A stretch of DNA of 64,000 bases, from the NCBI RefSeq assembly GCF_900115115.1, contig NZ_FOVI01000013.1, forward strand, positions 19,165-83,164. Direction: 5' to 3'. A program made the translations under genes and the position numbers. Below are positions 9,219 to 17,959 of this stretch, one piece after another (positions within the stretch are counted from its first letter, which is position 1; the number at the start of each line of letters is the position of its first letter). The stretch comes from Paenimyroides ummariense. GTDB lineage: Bacteria; Bacteroidota; Bacteroidia; Flavobacteriales; Flavobacteriaceae. The notes under the pieces were generated by a model. The model saw nothing but the letters and a program-made list of their open reading frames with translations. It was not told where the DNA came from and made no database searches.

Positions 9219-11015
9219 TCATTTCTTTCTTTTTTCTTGTAAATCCCTTAACTCTAATTCTTTAATAAAATACGAAGGAGTTAGTTCTGTTTCTGCTTTA
9301 AATTGGTTGGTTAATGTCTTAGCGTTTGAAAAACCGTACATTTCGGCAAGCTCTGTAATGGTAAGCTTACGAATTTCCGGCTGATCTGTTAAATCTTTAA
9401 GCAGGTCGTTAATACGTAATTTGTTTATGTAGCTGTTGAAATTACCTTTATGTTCGTTTATAAGGGCTGATAAGGTGTTTCGATTGGTACCGAAATCTTT
9501 AGCCAGATCATCTAGTTTTACGGTAGTTAAAAAAACTTTTTCTTTCTCAAAACGTTCCAACTCTCGCAAAAGTCTTTTCTCGGTTGCCTTTAAAGCGACA
9601 CTTTTATTGTCTTGAATGGATGCCTCTTTTGTAGCGAATATTTCAGGCTGGTTCTCTGTACCTTCTTTTAAATTTATTTCTTCTTCTAAATTGACTTTTT
9701 GTTTATTAGCATCTTGTAAAACCGTTTCAGGTTTTCTTTCAGATTGAATTTTTTGTAATAGACCTTCAAATTTTGTTTTAAACTTTTTCTTCTCCTTGTC
9801 TTGCCAATAAGAGTAGGCGGTAAGTACCAGTAAACCGGCACCTAAAATGCTTAACCAGAAGCCGTAAGTCTTTTTACTGCTTTTTAATTGTTTGTGCAGT
9901 CGCACCCGTTCTTTTACCAGTTTTTTTGTATCCAGTTCGGCGTGTAATGTCTTGGTTATATTATGCTGCTCTTTTTCAAACTGACGGTTTAAGGCAATTA
10001 AGCTTTCAGTAACCTGTAATTGTAATTGGGGCTGTTTAGTTTCTTTGTAATAGGAAATAAGGTATTCGTATGTTTCACGCAGTTCATAATTTAAAAACTT
10101 CTTTTCCTGAAAAAGCTGGTCTACTTTATTAAAATAAGTTACCGCTGTAGCTTTTTTATTTTGGTTCCAAACAATTTTACCTAAATAAAGGTAAATAACA
10201 TGTTCGTTGGTAAAATCACCGTTTTTTTGTATTATAGTTAAGGCAGACTCAAAATAATCTTTAGCGCTTGCATAATCACTTTCTAAAAAAGCTAAACCGC
10301 CTTTAATATAATTTAAGTAGGCAGTTTCAAATATTTGGTGTTTAGGCTGTAAAAGTTTAATGGCATCTTCGCTTTCGCTAATAGTTTCTTTCAAGTGCTG
10401 AACATCTTCCAGCTGCCAGTATGTTTTACCTAAACTATATAAAGCTATAACGTAACTTCGTCTATGGTTTTCATCCTTAAAGGTTTTATGGTATTCTTTT
10501 GCTTGAGTAAAATAGCTTAATGCCTTTTCGTAACTACGGGTATGGTAATAAATATTGCCGATATCAATTCGTACAGCATTAAGATTATATAGGTTATTTG
10601 TTTTTTCATTAAAGCTTTCTGATTCAATAGCATATTCTAAAGCTTTTTCAAAAACTCTATGTTCATAATAAAATACTGTATTAAGATTTAAAAAATCGCC
10701 GGCTAAACTGTCGTTCTTTAACTCACTAACTAAAGGCTGCATTTTTTGCAGTAATACCACAGCATCATTAAACGGAACCAGGTACGATTTTTTTTCCAAG
10801 GCGCGGTATGCTTCCAATCCATTTTTTTCAATCTGTGCTTTACGGTAATAAACCTCTAAATATTGAAGTTTGTTTTCTTTAGAAACGCTATCATTTCGTA
10901 TTATACTCCACAATTTTTCATATGAATCAGTAGTCGTTTGGGCAAAAGAACCTATGGGTAACGGAAAAATCGTCAATAATAGAGTAATAAGTAAAATCTT
11001 TTTAAATGAAATCAT
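9219..11015 (-). CDS. TPR-containing AraC-family transcription regulator, membrane anchored
   Basis: The ATG at 11015 is used; a TTG three codons upstream is less likely. Residues 1-25 form a signal sequence (FPLPIGSFAQ). The next 350 residues are TPR-like helical repeats (e.g. SYEKALSYFTQAKEY). A membrane segment (YGFWLSILGAGLLVLTAYSY) lies near 390, then a Lys/Glu linker. A C-terminal AraC-type double HTH contains LAKDFGTNRNTLSALINEH and ITELAEMYGFSNAKTL. This periplasmic-TPR/cytoplasmic-HTH arrangement is a known Bacteroidota regulator type. It may control the lipoprotein genes on either side, but no site was identified. Confidence 0.85.
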   Translation of the reverse strand: MISFKKILLITLLLTIFPLPIGSFAQTTTDSYEKLWSIIRNDSVSKENKLQYLEVYYRKAQIEKNGLEAYRALEKKSYLVPFNDAVVLLQKMQPLVSELKNDSLAGDFLNLNTVFYYEHRVFEKALEYAIESESFNEKTNNLYNLNAVRIDIGNIYYHTRSYEKALSYFTQAKEYHKTFKDENHRRSYVIALYSLGKTYWQLEDVQHLKETISESEDAIKLLQPKHQIFETAYLNYIKGGLAFLESDYASAKDYFESALTIIQKNGDFTNEHVIYLYLGKIVWNQNKKATAVTYFNKVDQLFQEKKFLNYELRETYEYLISYYKETKQPQLQLQVTESLIALNRQFEKEQHNITKTLHAELDTKKLVKERVRLHKQLKSSKKTYGFWLSILGAGLLVLTAYSYWQDKEKKKFKTKFEGLLQKIQSERKPETVLQDANKQKVNLEEEINLKEGTENQPEIFATKEASIQDNKSVALKATEKRLLRELERFEKEKVFLTTVKLDDLAKDFGTNRNTLSALINEHKGNFNSYINKLRINDLLKDLTDQPEIRKLTITELAEMYGFSNAKTLTNQFKAETELTPSYFIKELELRDLQEKRKK

Positions 11016-11268
11016 CAATAACAAGCATTCTTTTCAATACAAAAATACAAAAAAAACATTATTTAATAATTAGATTTAAAGTGCTGATATTAAAGTTTAT
11101 AATGTGTTTTTAAATTACTTATTTTCCCTTTACTTGATGATTTTTCTGTTCCTAAATTATCTCTTGTCTTAAATCGTGATAATTTTTCCGTTCGGTTTTT
11201 TCCGGGCGTGCCATCTTTGCACCGAAACAAAAACGCTACCCGGGCAGCACTATAAAAAATCCGAAACA

Positions 11269-11859
11269 ATGAAAAAATTTTTTTTAGCGGCTGTAGCAAT
11301 TTCAGCTTTATGTAGTTCGTGTGAAACTACTGACGATACTTTACTAAGCGAAACAAATTATAAATCATTAAACGCGCAAAAGACCAAAGGTTTAACTAAT
11401 ACCGATTACGAAACCTACAGAAATGTTGTTGAGAATTTTGTTTATAATAGTGATCAAAGTTATATAGATAATGTAGTAAGTTTTGAAAAACATGTGAATC
11501 GAACTTTAAAAAGTGACACACAGGCAAATACCTATGAATCAATTAACCTGGAACAATTAAAAATGTTACTTGAAAAACATGAAAATATTATTGATGAATT
11601 ACATTATTCTGCAGAGTTTAAGGAGTATTTATATCATATTGTACATAAAAATAATGTAGTTGACTTTCAATTAAAAGATGAAAAAGAAAATCGTTTAATG
11701 TATACATTGTTTAAAGTGCATAACGATAATAAAGGTAATGGTAATGATGATAAATTAAATAAAAGAAGAACAATTGCCTTTGCTTACGGTAACCAATACA
11801 GCTTTAAGCAGGCTGTATTGTATGCAGGGGCAATAGAATTAAAAACTAAAATCAATTAA
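11269..11859 (+). CDS. Lipoprotein, 196 aa
   Basis: The ATG at 11269 gives MKKFFLAAVAISALCSSC, a lipoprotein signal. The rest is mostly helical, with Asn/Lys-rich stretches (VHNDNKGNGNDDKLNKRR), and no known domain. It is transcribed divergently from the TPR-AraC regulator at 9219-11015, a layout often seen for a regulator and its target. Confidence 0.6.
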   Translation: MKKFFLAAVAISALCSSCETTDDTLLSETNYKSLNAQKTKGLTNTDYETYRNVVENFVYNSDQSYIDNVVSFEKHVNRTLKSDTQANTYESINLEQLKMLLEKHENIIDELHYSAEFKEYLYHIVHKNNVVDFQLKDEKENRLMYTLFKVHNDNKGNGNDDKLNKRRTIAFAYGNQYSFKQAVLYAGAIELKTKIN

Positions 11860-11973
11860 AAGATTAAAAACCTGAGGATGAAGTCTAAAGTCTGCGGATT
11901 CATGAAGCAGTGTATGTGGGGAGCGAAGCTAAATTAGCAGTTACACCTTTAATAATAACCAAAACCATATAGA

Positions 11974-12024
11974 AATTTGTTTCGGAGACCGGTAGTCGCG
12001 AATGTCGGTTTTGCGAAACAAATT
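11974..12024 (+). other. Strong hairpin in a GC-richer island
   Basis: AATTTGTTTCG (11974-11984) pairs fully with CGAAACAAATT (12014-12024). Inside, ACCG (11988-11991) can pair with CGGT (12006-12009) around a loop containing GTCGCGAA. The segment 11960-12050 is visibly richer in G and C than its surroundings and lies about 90 nt upstream of the next gene. It may be a leader RNA structure, a small RNA or a mobile-element end. There is no T run, so a terminator is unlikely. Confidence 0.4.
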
Positions 12025-12112
12025 AGAAGCCGATTGCAGCGGGATACCTGTAAAACTATTTTTAACAGCAGTCTTATAAATTATAAAAAAACTGTAAAGA
12101 AATTATTTTAAA

Positions 12113-12669
12113 ATGAGAGAATTAAAAATTTTACTTTAGGAATTTTAGGAGCAACTATTTTATCACTAGGTTTGTATGCCTGTAGTAATGACAATGAAAC
12201 TACGGCAGCAAATTCTTCGGTAGAGCAGAAAGCAAGTGCTGCTAAAGGTTATAAATTTGTTAATATGAAATTACCTGTGAAAATGCGTTCTTATGATTCT
12301 GAATTCGATTTAATCGTAGAGAATGTAATTTATAAAGGTGCAGATAATAAAGAAACCGAAGGACAAATTAGGTTTAAAATACCTCACAATGACTTTAAGA
12401 TTGTAAGCATGGAATTTTCAGAAAATTTGCTCGAAGCTGGAAAAATTAATCCAGATTTTTTTATAGAAAATTCAGAAAGTTTATTAAAAGCTTATGGAGA
12501 TCCTGAAGACGATAAAGATAAACCCGCTGATCCATGTTGTCCTCCAACGCACGGACAGAGAATAAAAGAATGTTATGAAATGAAAAAAGGAGAAGGTAGA
12601 GGCTGGTGTGTTGCTGGAGAATTTATATCAACTATCGGTCATGCCTTCAAGGGGCTGTTCAAAAGATAA
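12113..12669 (+). pseudogene. Cysteine-rich lipoprotein with a frameshift in its signal peptide
   Basis: The ATG at 12113 reads MRELKILL and stops. One extra A in the run at 12122-12127 would give MRELKNFTLGILGATILSLG, then LYACSND, an ideal lipoprotein signal in frame with the rest. From 12172 the body is intact (about 165 codons). It contains an ENVIYKGADNK beta region and a C-terminal module with four cysteines (PCCPPTH, KECYEMKK, GWCVAGE). The body shows no other damage, so this may be a recent lesion, a phase-variable tract or a read error. No family is recognised. Confidence 0.65.
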
Positions 12670-12728
12670 AAAAATTAAATTTATAGGCAGAAGTGATTAG
12701 ACTTCTGTCTATTCTAAATCTTTAAAAG

Positions 12729-13466
12729 ATGAAGCAAACGATTATTTTATTATTTCTATTTTTATCATGTTATGTTAACGCTCAAGGAATGTTGACCAAA
12801 TTTGGTATCTACGCTGCAAACAAATCATTTGCTATTAGTTATTATGAGAAACAAGGTAGAGAAGTTGCTACCATTCCAATGATTCATGTAAACAAACCGG
12901 CATTCTACGAAATGACCAAACGAAAAATAGACAGTTTGCGCAATGATGGATTTGTAGTATTTTACGAAGGAATCAATTCTGATGTAACAGATTCACTACA
13001 ATTAGATACTTTAATGCGAAAATTCCGACATGTAACCGGTTTTGCACTTATGGATTATATGGATAGCGAAAATGAAGCTTTTAAATCATTGCAAAATAAG
13101 AAATATGTTTCACAGAGCGATGTTGATTATGGTGTAAACTTAGACACAGACCATCACGCAGATCTGTATTTAGAACAGATGATAGAAATGTTCGAAAAGC
13201 GTTACGGAAAAATTGTACTTAACAATTGTGATTATAAAACATCTTTAGGTAAGAAATACAAGTGTACTAAGATTGATGAAAATAAAGAATATTATATTTT
13301 AAACGGTATTAGAGACCAGCACGTTCTCAACAAGATAGAACAATCAGATGCGCAAAAAATTCTAGTTGTTTTTGGGCGTAATCATATAAAAGATATTTAC
13401 AGTAAAATTCAAAGCAAGGGGTGGCGTTTTCAAAAGGAAAAGTTTAAACGTGTTTTAGATTTCTAG
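12729..13466 (+). CDS. Secreted TraB/GumN (TIKI)-like protein
   Basis: 245 residues with signal peptide MKQTIILLFLFLSCYVNAQ. VATIPMIHVNKPAFYEM near the start, VVFYEGI in the middle and KILVVFGRNHIKDIY near the C-terminus match the pattern of TraB/PrgY/GumN proteins, where a first histidine, a glutamate and a terminal G-x-x-H contribute to a metal site. Some homologues are metalloproteases; others have no known activity. It lies 59 nt after the frameshifted lipoprotein gene, probably in one operon. Confidence 0.6.
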   Translation: MKQTIILLFLFLSCYVNAQGMLTKFGIYAANKSFAISYYEKQGREVATIPMIHVNKPAFYEMTKRKIDSLRNDGFVVFYEGINSDVTDSLQLDTLMRKFRHVTGFALMDYMDSENEAFKSLQNKKYVSQSDVDYGVNLDTDHHADLYLEQMIEMFEKRYGKIVLNNCDYKTSLGKKYKCTKIDENKEYYILNGIRDQHVLNKIEQSDAQKILVVFGRNHIKDIYSKIQSKGWRFQKEKFKRVLDF

Positions 13467-13593
13467 TAATTTCATTGTTTTATATTGATTTTAAATAGTA
13501 TAACCCTCTATCTAAAATTGTAACACTGTCAGATATCTTTAGTGACTCGGAAACGTTCTTAAAAGCAACAATAACGAATTATTTTTAAAAATT

Positions 13594-14002
13594 ATGAAAA
13601 ATGTAACATATTTTATTCTAGCTTTAAGCATTCTATCATTAATGTCATGTGATACCGAGGGAAAAGATCTAAGAAAATACTACAAAAATCAAAATCATTC
13701 GGAAGAATTGAAAGGTTGGTGGAGAAAAATAGATAGAGAGTTAGAACAGGGTTGCGCTTCAAAAATTTTATTTGAAAATTATAAAGCTATATTCCATAGT
13801 TACAATAATCATACGAATAAATACGATTCATTACAATTATTGGTATAATGATGATACAAAAATATATTTTTTAACAGAACCAGATGGTATAAGCAAACCA
13901 GATAAAAGAAGTGTTAATTACATTTTAAATAATTCAAAAGATAAACTACAGTTATTTGCTCAATATCCGCCATACATTTTTGTAAAATATACGGGTATAT
14001 AA
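13594..14002 (+). pseudogene. Lipoprotein gene with a frameshift
   Basis: The ATG at 13594 gives MKNVTYFILALSILSLMSCD and an open frame to a stop at 13848 (KYDSLQLLV). The +1 frame overlaps and continues YWYNDDTKIYFLTEPDG and on to YPPYIFVKYTGI, stopping at 14002. A terminator hairpin follows this second stop immediately, as expected if the true gene end is 14002. One indel near 13840 therefore splits a lipoprotein of about 135 residues. No family is recognised. Confidence 0.6.
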
Positions 14003-14003
14003 T

Positions 14004-14029
14004 AAAGCTGCCATTGGCAGCTTTAAAAA
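14004..14029 (+). terminator. Terminator
   Basis: AAAGCTGCC - ATT - GGCAGCTTT forms a perfect 9-bp stem with a 3-nt loop, directly after the stop at 14002 and before the start at 14039. Its T run is short, so termination may be partial. Confidence 0.6.
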
Positions 14030-14038
14030 TTAAAAAAA

Positions 14039-15016
14039 ATGAAAACAAAAATTACATTATTTATTACTTTAATTATTAGCTTGTTTGCAAATGCTCAGCC
14101 TTTTTATACGTTCAACAAGCTTAACAGTACATACGCTGATTTGGTAAACCCTATCAGCATTAATAACAGCAAGCCTTGGCAAAAACATAATGTAAACAAT
14201 GCTCTGTATTGGGATTATACCTTGCCATTTAACTTTAATATAAACGGCATCAATTATAAATTCATAACGTTCGATGGTGCTAATATTTCGTTACTTAGTA
14301 TGAGCGCAAGCGAAGTGGAGCTTTACGGTACAGGTATTCACATTGCCGATAAAAGTGCTGCTAATGCCACAACTTCAGTTTCGCCCATAGGTTATAAAAT
14401 TGATGGATCTACAGGAAATCGTATTTTTAAAATGCAGTTTAAAAATGCAGGTTCTTCTGTTGAAAGAAACTTTTATTCAGGAAACACCTATTATCTAAAT
14501 GTTCAAATTTGGTTGTATGAAAGCTCAAATGTTATTGAATACCGTATCGGTGATCATAATTTAATCACCTACAATTATCCAAATGATGAGCCTTATACCA
14601 ATTTTGGTTTGGGTGGTGAGCCATCTTCAGGGGCTTTTGTGTGTATGTTGTATAACAATGCACAAAATCCTTTGTTGGGAGAGTATACAGATTCAAGTCA
14701 GGTGACGCTTGATAATTATGGGTTTACAGGATATCCGGTAAGTGGCACTGTTTTTCGTTTTGCTCCCGCAGCAAATGCAGGTATTAGTGATAATTTGTTC
14801 GATACCGTTAAAGTGTATCCTAACCCAACTGCCGATTTCTTGTTTTTTGATCATCTGGCTGAAGCAAAAGAATATAAGATTTATAGTATAACTGGTAATG
14901 TTGTGAAAAAAGGAGCTATAAGCGTAGATCATAATAAAATTAGCGTATCCGAAATTCCTGCAGCAGTTTATCTTTTACAAATAGATCAATCAACCTTTAA
15001 GTTTGTGAAAAAATAA
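14039..15016 (+). CDS. Secreted protein with type IX secretion (Por) sorting domain
   Basis: 325 residues with signal peptide MKTKITLFITLIISLFANAQ. The central part is beta-rich (YKFITFDGANISLLSMSA; GDHNLITYNYPND). It ends with a T9SS type-A sorting domain: VKVYPNPTADFLFFD, then EYKIYSITGNVVKKG, VSEIPAAVYLLQI and a terminal FKFVKK. These tails direct export through the type IX system and attachment to or release from the cell surface. The function of the central domain is not recognised. Confidence 0.85.
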   Translation: MKTKITLFITLIISLFANAQPFYTFNKLNSTYADLVNPISINNSKPWQKHNVNNALYWDYTLPFNFNINGINYKFITFDGANISLLSMSASEVELYGTGIHIADKSAANATTSVSPIGYKIDGSTGNRIFKMQFKNAGSSVERNFYSGNTYYLNVQIWLYESSNVIEYRIGDHNLITYNYPNDEPYTNFGLGGEPSSGAFVCMLYNNAQNPLLGEYTDSSQVTLDNYGFTGYPVSGTVFRFAPAANAGISDNLFDTVKVYPNPTADFLFFDHLAEAKEYKIYSITGNVVKKGAISVDHNKISVSEIPAAVYLLQIDQSTFKFVKK

Positions 15017-15228
15017 TAGGTGGTCTTTTAAATACTGCTATCAATAAAGAAGGTAGTTTTAGATAAATTTCCAGTAACCTTTTGGTACTGGTAAATATAC
15101 CTTTGGCATATTTTTATAGATATTTATACTTTGAACAGTTATTCAACAGGTACTTTCGGTTTTAACTTTCAACCTTTAAGGGTTCAATATTTATTATATT
15201 CGTACTTTGCTTGATAAGCTGGATAGAA
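15017..15228. other. Gap between the T9SS gene and the IS21 remnant
   Basis: About 210 nt without a gene. No terminator or repeat stands out. The outer edge of the IS21 element probably falls in this stretch, but no target duplication could be identified. Confidence 0.35.
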
Positions 15229-15267
15229 CGGATAAAGTGAAGCACTCGCAGCGGATGAAAGTGAGCA
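15229..15267 (+). repeat. Terminal repeats of an IS21-type element
   Basis: CGGATAAAGTGAAGCA (15229-15244) and CGGATGAAAGTGAGCA (15252-15267) are imperfect direct repeats with a 23-bp period. A weaker third unit (GTAAAGCAAGTGCTC) follows. IS21 elements carry such multiple sites near their ends, and this pair lies just beyond the 3' end of istB. Confidence 0.5.
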
Positions 15268-15309
15268 TAGTAAAGCAAGTGCTCAAAATCGATTCATCTG
15301 AGTATAAAT

Positions 15310-16044
15310 TTAATAATTATTTTTTAATTTTTTGCGCATAGATTCCCCTTTAATATCTATCCTATGTGCAGTGTGTACAAGGCGATCCAAAATAGCATCT
15401 GCTATAGTTTGTTCTCCAATAATATCATGCCATGCTTCAACCGGTAATTGCGAGGCTATGATAGTACTGTGTTTACCATGCCTGTCTTCTATAATTTCCA
15501 TAAAAGAGTTCCTGTTGATCGTGTCCAAAGCTTTAAGCCCAAAGTCATCTAAGATCAGCAGATCTTGTTTTTCCAGTTTATTGATTTGTTTTAAATAGGA
15601 ACCATCTGCTTTTGATGTTTTTAGCATTGTAAACAGTTTATTGGTGTTAAAATACATCACTTTGTACCCCAATGAGCAAGCTTGATGACCAATTGCAGAC
15701 GCCATATAACTTTTCCCTGCACCGGTACTCCCGGTAATAAGTATATTTTGTTTTTGGGCTATAAAATTGCAACTGGAGAAGCGTTGTATTTGATTTTTAC
15801 CTAAAGACCTTGAGGCATCATAATCGATAGCTTCTATTACGGCGCTGTACCTAAAATGTGCCGCTTGCGTTAATCGTTCTATCTTTTGATTTTGCCGGTC
15901 ATCCCATTCACTCTGAAGAAGGTATGCAATTAGCTCATCATTGGTGTAGAGGTTTGTGTTCTGTGGTGATAAACTCCCCTCAAAAGCTCTATACATTCCG
16001 TATAACCTTAGCTGTTTCATGTGTTCTAATGTCTGTGTATTCAT
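15310..16044 (-). CDS. istB: IstB-like ATPase of IS21 family
   Basis: 244 residues, full length for IstB. Walker A is GSTGAGKS (105-112) and Walker B is LLILDDFG (162-169), followed by RHGKHSTIIASQLPVEAWH and AILDRLVHTAHRIDIKGES, the usual IstB/DnaC-like AAA+ signature. IstB assembles on target DNA and stimulates the IstA transposase. Here IstA is only a tail fragment 20 nt upstream, so the protein may be made but has no local partner. Confidence 0.9.
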   Translation of the reverse strand: MNTQTLEHMKQLRLYGMYRAFEGSLSPQNTNLYTNDELIAYLLQSEWDDRQNQKIERLTQAAHFRYSAVIEAIDYDASRSLGKNQIQRFSSCNFIAQKQNILITGSTGAGKSYMASAIGHQACSLGYKVMYFNTNKLFTMLKTSKADGSYLKQINKLEKQDLLILDDFGLKALDTINRNSFMEIIEDRHGKHSTIIASQLPVEAWHDIIGEQTIADAILDRLVHTAHRIDIKGESMRKKLKNNY

Positions 16045-16063
16045 TGTTTATTTAAGTTTTAAT

Positions 16064-16535
16064 TTATTTATAATAATTACTGCCTCTTATATTGCCGTGG
16101 CGGGGTATATCGGGTTGTTCTTCAAGCTCTTCATCTAAAGTATCCCATCCGTTTTTAAGAATGCGTTCTATAATATTGTAATTATGGGCTCCGTATTCCA
16201 ATGCGCGTTTACAGGCATTTTCCAATCGTATATTGTCTACTTTTTTGGCAAGATGTAATGCTCTTCTTATGTAATTTACATTAATATTGGAATTTATCTG
16301 TGAAAAGCTATTAATTTTATTTTTTGTGATTTCACCCGTTTCTTTGTTTTTTGATCTGAAAGCGAAGGGCGACTGCTGAGTAAAATTTATGTTAAATTGT
16401 AGAGATATTCCAAAGCGATCTGCCTGAAAAGCTGATACCTGACTAGAAGTAACTTTATCAACTAAATCATCAGTAGTTTGCGAGTAAATATTTCCGAAAA
16501 TTGCAAAAGCTGAGAGCAATTATTTTTTTTTTCAT
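16064..16535 (-). pseudogene. Chimaera: start of a secreted-protein gene joined to the IstA tail
   Basis: The ATG at 16535 followed by ten As begins a signal peptide, but the frame of the hydrophobic part (LLSAFAIFGNIYSQ) is different, so the start is broken. The open frame continues as an unknown secreted protein (DRFGISLQFNINFTQQ) and then, near 16290, turns into the C-terminus of IstA: YIRRALHLAKKVDNIRLENA, then HNYNIIERILKNGWD and IPRHGNIRGSNYY. The in-frame junction suggests a deletion that ran from the host gene into istA. Confidence 0.65.
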
Positions 16536-16783
16536 GGTTTTAAGTTATGCTTTACGATACAATAAAAAAGTTTAGTAAAAGAATGCAAAGAAATTGTATT
16601 TTGCAGATGAGGAAATAGTTTCTATATGAATAGCTCATTTTTCTATACAAAACATGGCTTTTGTATTTTTTTCCTATTATCAAGCTATTAGTATAATTGA
16701 ATAAACTGCGGTAATTTTGAATCTTAAAGTTTTTAATAAATTACTATACTTATCTAGATATTTAAAAGAAGGTTTTAATTTTA

Positions 16784-16835
16784 GTATAGAAAAAAGTATG
16801 TCTAGTATAGTTTTTTATTGTTGAAGGTATATTTG
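16784..16835 (+). promoter_or_regulatory. LytTR-type repeat and promoter of the kinase-regulator operon
   Basis: GTATAG cores at 16784-16789 and 16805-16810 (TTAGTATAG, CTAGTATAG) are exactly 21 bp apart. A perfect -7 element TATATTTG lies at 16828-16835, and TTAATTTG at 16839-16846 fits the spacing seen at other promoters of the set (29 nt after the proximal core). The start codon is at 16874. This suggests autoregulation. Confidence 0.6.
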
Positions 16836-16873
16836 ATGTTAATTTGTAAAATTAATTTAATGCTAAGATAGCA

Positions 16874-17959
16874 ATGAGGGAGAATTTTAATCTCATTTTC
16901 AAAGAGGAACAAATAAAGGAAGATTCATTATTGAGACTTCTTATCGACAAGAAATTTAGATTGTTAAGGCATCTTATCAGCTTTTTATGCCTACTGTCTT
17001 TAATGCTTTCCGGAAAAAACTGGGGAGAATTTTATGGCATTTATGATCATTTAGATTGGATCTCAAGCGTGTTATTTATGTTGCTGGTTTTTTATGTAAA
17101 TATGTATATTTTAATACCAACATTTTTATATAATTCAAAAGCATTGATCTATTTGCTGAATTTATTTTTAATAATTTTAGCAGGATCAATCATTCTACTT
17201 TTCTTTAAATCGTATGTTCTTGAAAACCACAGACTAATTCAAAATCTGAATTTTAAAAATTCGATTCAGGAAATATTTTTGGTGACGTTTTTTCTGATAC
17301 CAATTTTTTTATTTTCCAGCGGATTAAAATTATTTCAACATTGGATGTATGATACAGAAAAGTTTTATGAGTTGAAGAAAAAATCCATTGAAAGCGAACT
17401 GATTGCTTTGAGAAGTCAAATTCAACCTCATTTTCTGTTCAATATGCTAAATAACATAAACATTCTTACTAGAAAAGATCCTGAAAAAGCGTCATTTATT
17501 ATAGTTAAACTCTCAGAATTTTTAAGATATCTTTTATATGAAAATAGTGAAGAGAAAGTTACTATTGTTTCAGAAATTAAGTTCATACATAATTATCTTA
17601 GTCTGGAAAAAATGAGAAGAGATGATTTCGAATACGTGATTGATTCAGGGGAAGAAAATATAAAGCATTTAAATATACCGCCACATTTAATTTTAATATT
17701 AATAGAGAATGCAATCAAGCATAGTGCAGATACTACAGATGAATCTTATGTAGATGTTGTTTTTACATTGGAGGCTGAATATTTGAAGATTCGTGTCACA
17801 AATTCGGTTCCTTTGTTGAGAATGGCTTCTGACAGTCAGCATGGAGTTGGGCTTACCAATCTACAAAGAAGACTTGAACTGATTTACAAAGATTCATTTA
17901 CTTTGAATGCTAGTAGAAATAAAGACGAATATATAGCAATTTTAAAAATACCTGTATGA
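16874..17959 (+). CDS. LytS/YehU-type sensor histidine kinase
   Basis: 361 residues. Four membrane segments lie at about 33-47, 63-85, 92-111 and 133-153. The His_kinase domain has QIQPHFLFNMLNNI with the phosphorylated histidine at about 186 and LSEFLRYLLYE. The ATPase domain has the N box LILILIENAIKHS and G box HGVGLTNLQRRLE. There is no large sensor domain, so the signal is probably sensed in the membrane. Its stop overlaps the start of the response regulator by 4 nt, indicating translational coupling. A related but dead kinase gene lies at 34287-35365. Confidence 0.92.
   Translation: MRENFNLIFKEEQIKEDSLLRLLIDKKFRLLRHLISFLCLLSLMLSGKNWGEFYGIYDHLDWISSVLFMLLVFYVNMYILIPTFLYNSKALIYLLNLFLIILAGSIILLFFKSYVLENHRLIQNLNFKNSIQEIFLVTFFLIPIFLFSSGLKLFQHWMYDTEKFYELKKKSIESELIALRSQIQPHFLFNMLNNINILTRKDPEKASFIIVKLSEFLRYLLYENSEEKVTIVSEIKFIHNYLSLEKMRRDDFEYVIDSGEENIKHLNIPPHLILILIENAIKHSADTTDESYVDVVFTLEAEYLKIRVTNSVPLLRMASDSQHGVGLTNLQRRLELIYKDSFTLNASRNKDEYIAILKIPV

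Larger units (their letters stand above)
15229..16280 (-). mobile_element. IS21-family element, 5' part deleted
   Basis: An intact istB and the last 70 or so codons of istA remain, with IS21-like end repeats beyond istB. The rest of istA and the other terminus are missing and replaced by the start of an unrelated secreted-protein gene. The element cannot move by itself. Confidence 0.7.

Noticed and set aside
12684..12710. Hairpin GGCAGAAGT/ACTTCTGTCT after the 12113-12669 gene
   Set aside because: It has no T run; a weak terminator at best, so it is not listed as a feature.
13498..13525. GTATAA followed by a GTAAC 22 bp later, before the 13594 lipoprotein
   Set aside because: Spacing is off by one and the second core does not match.
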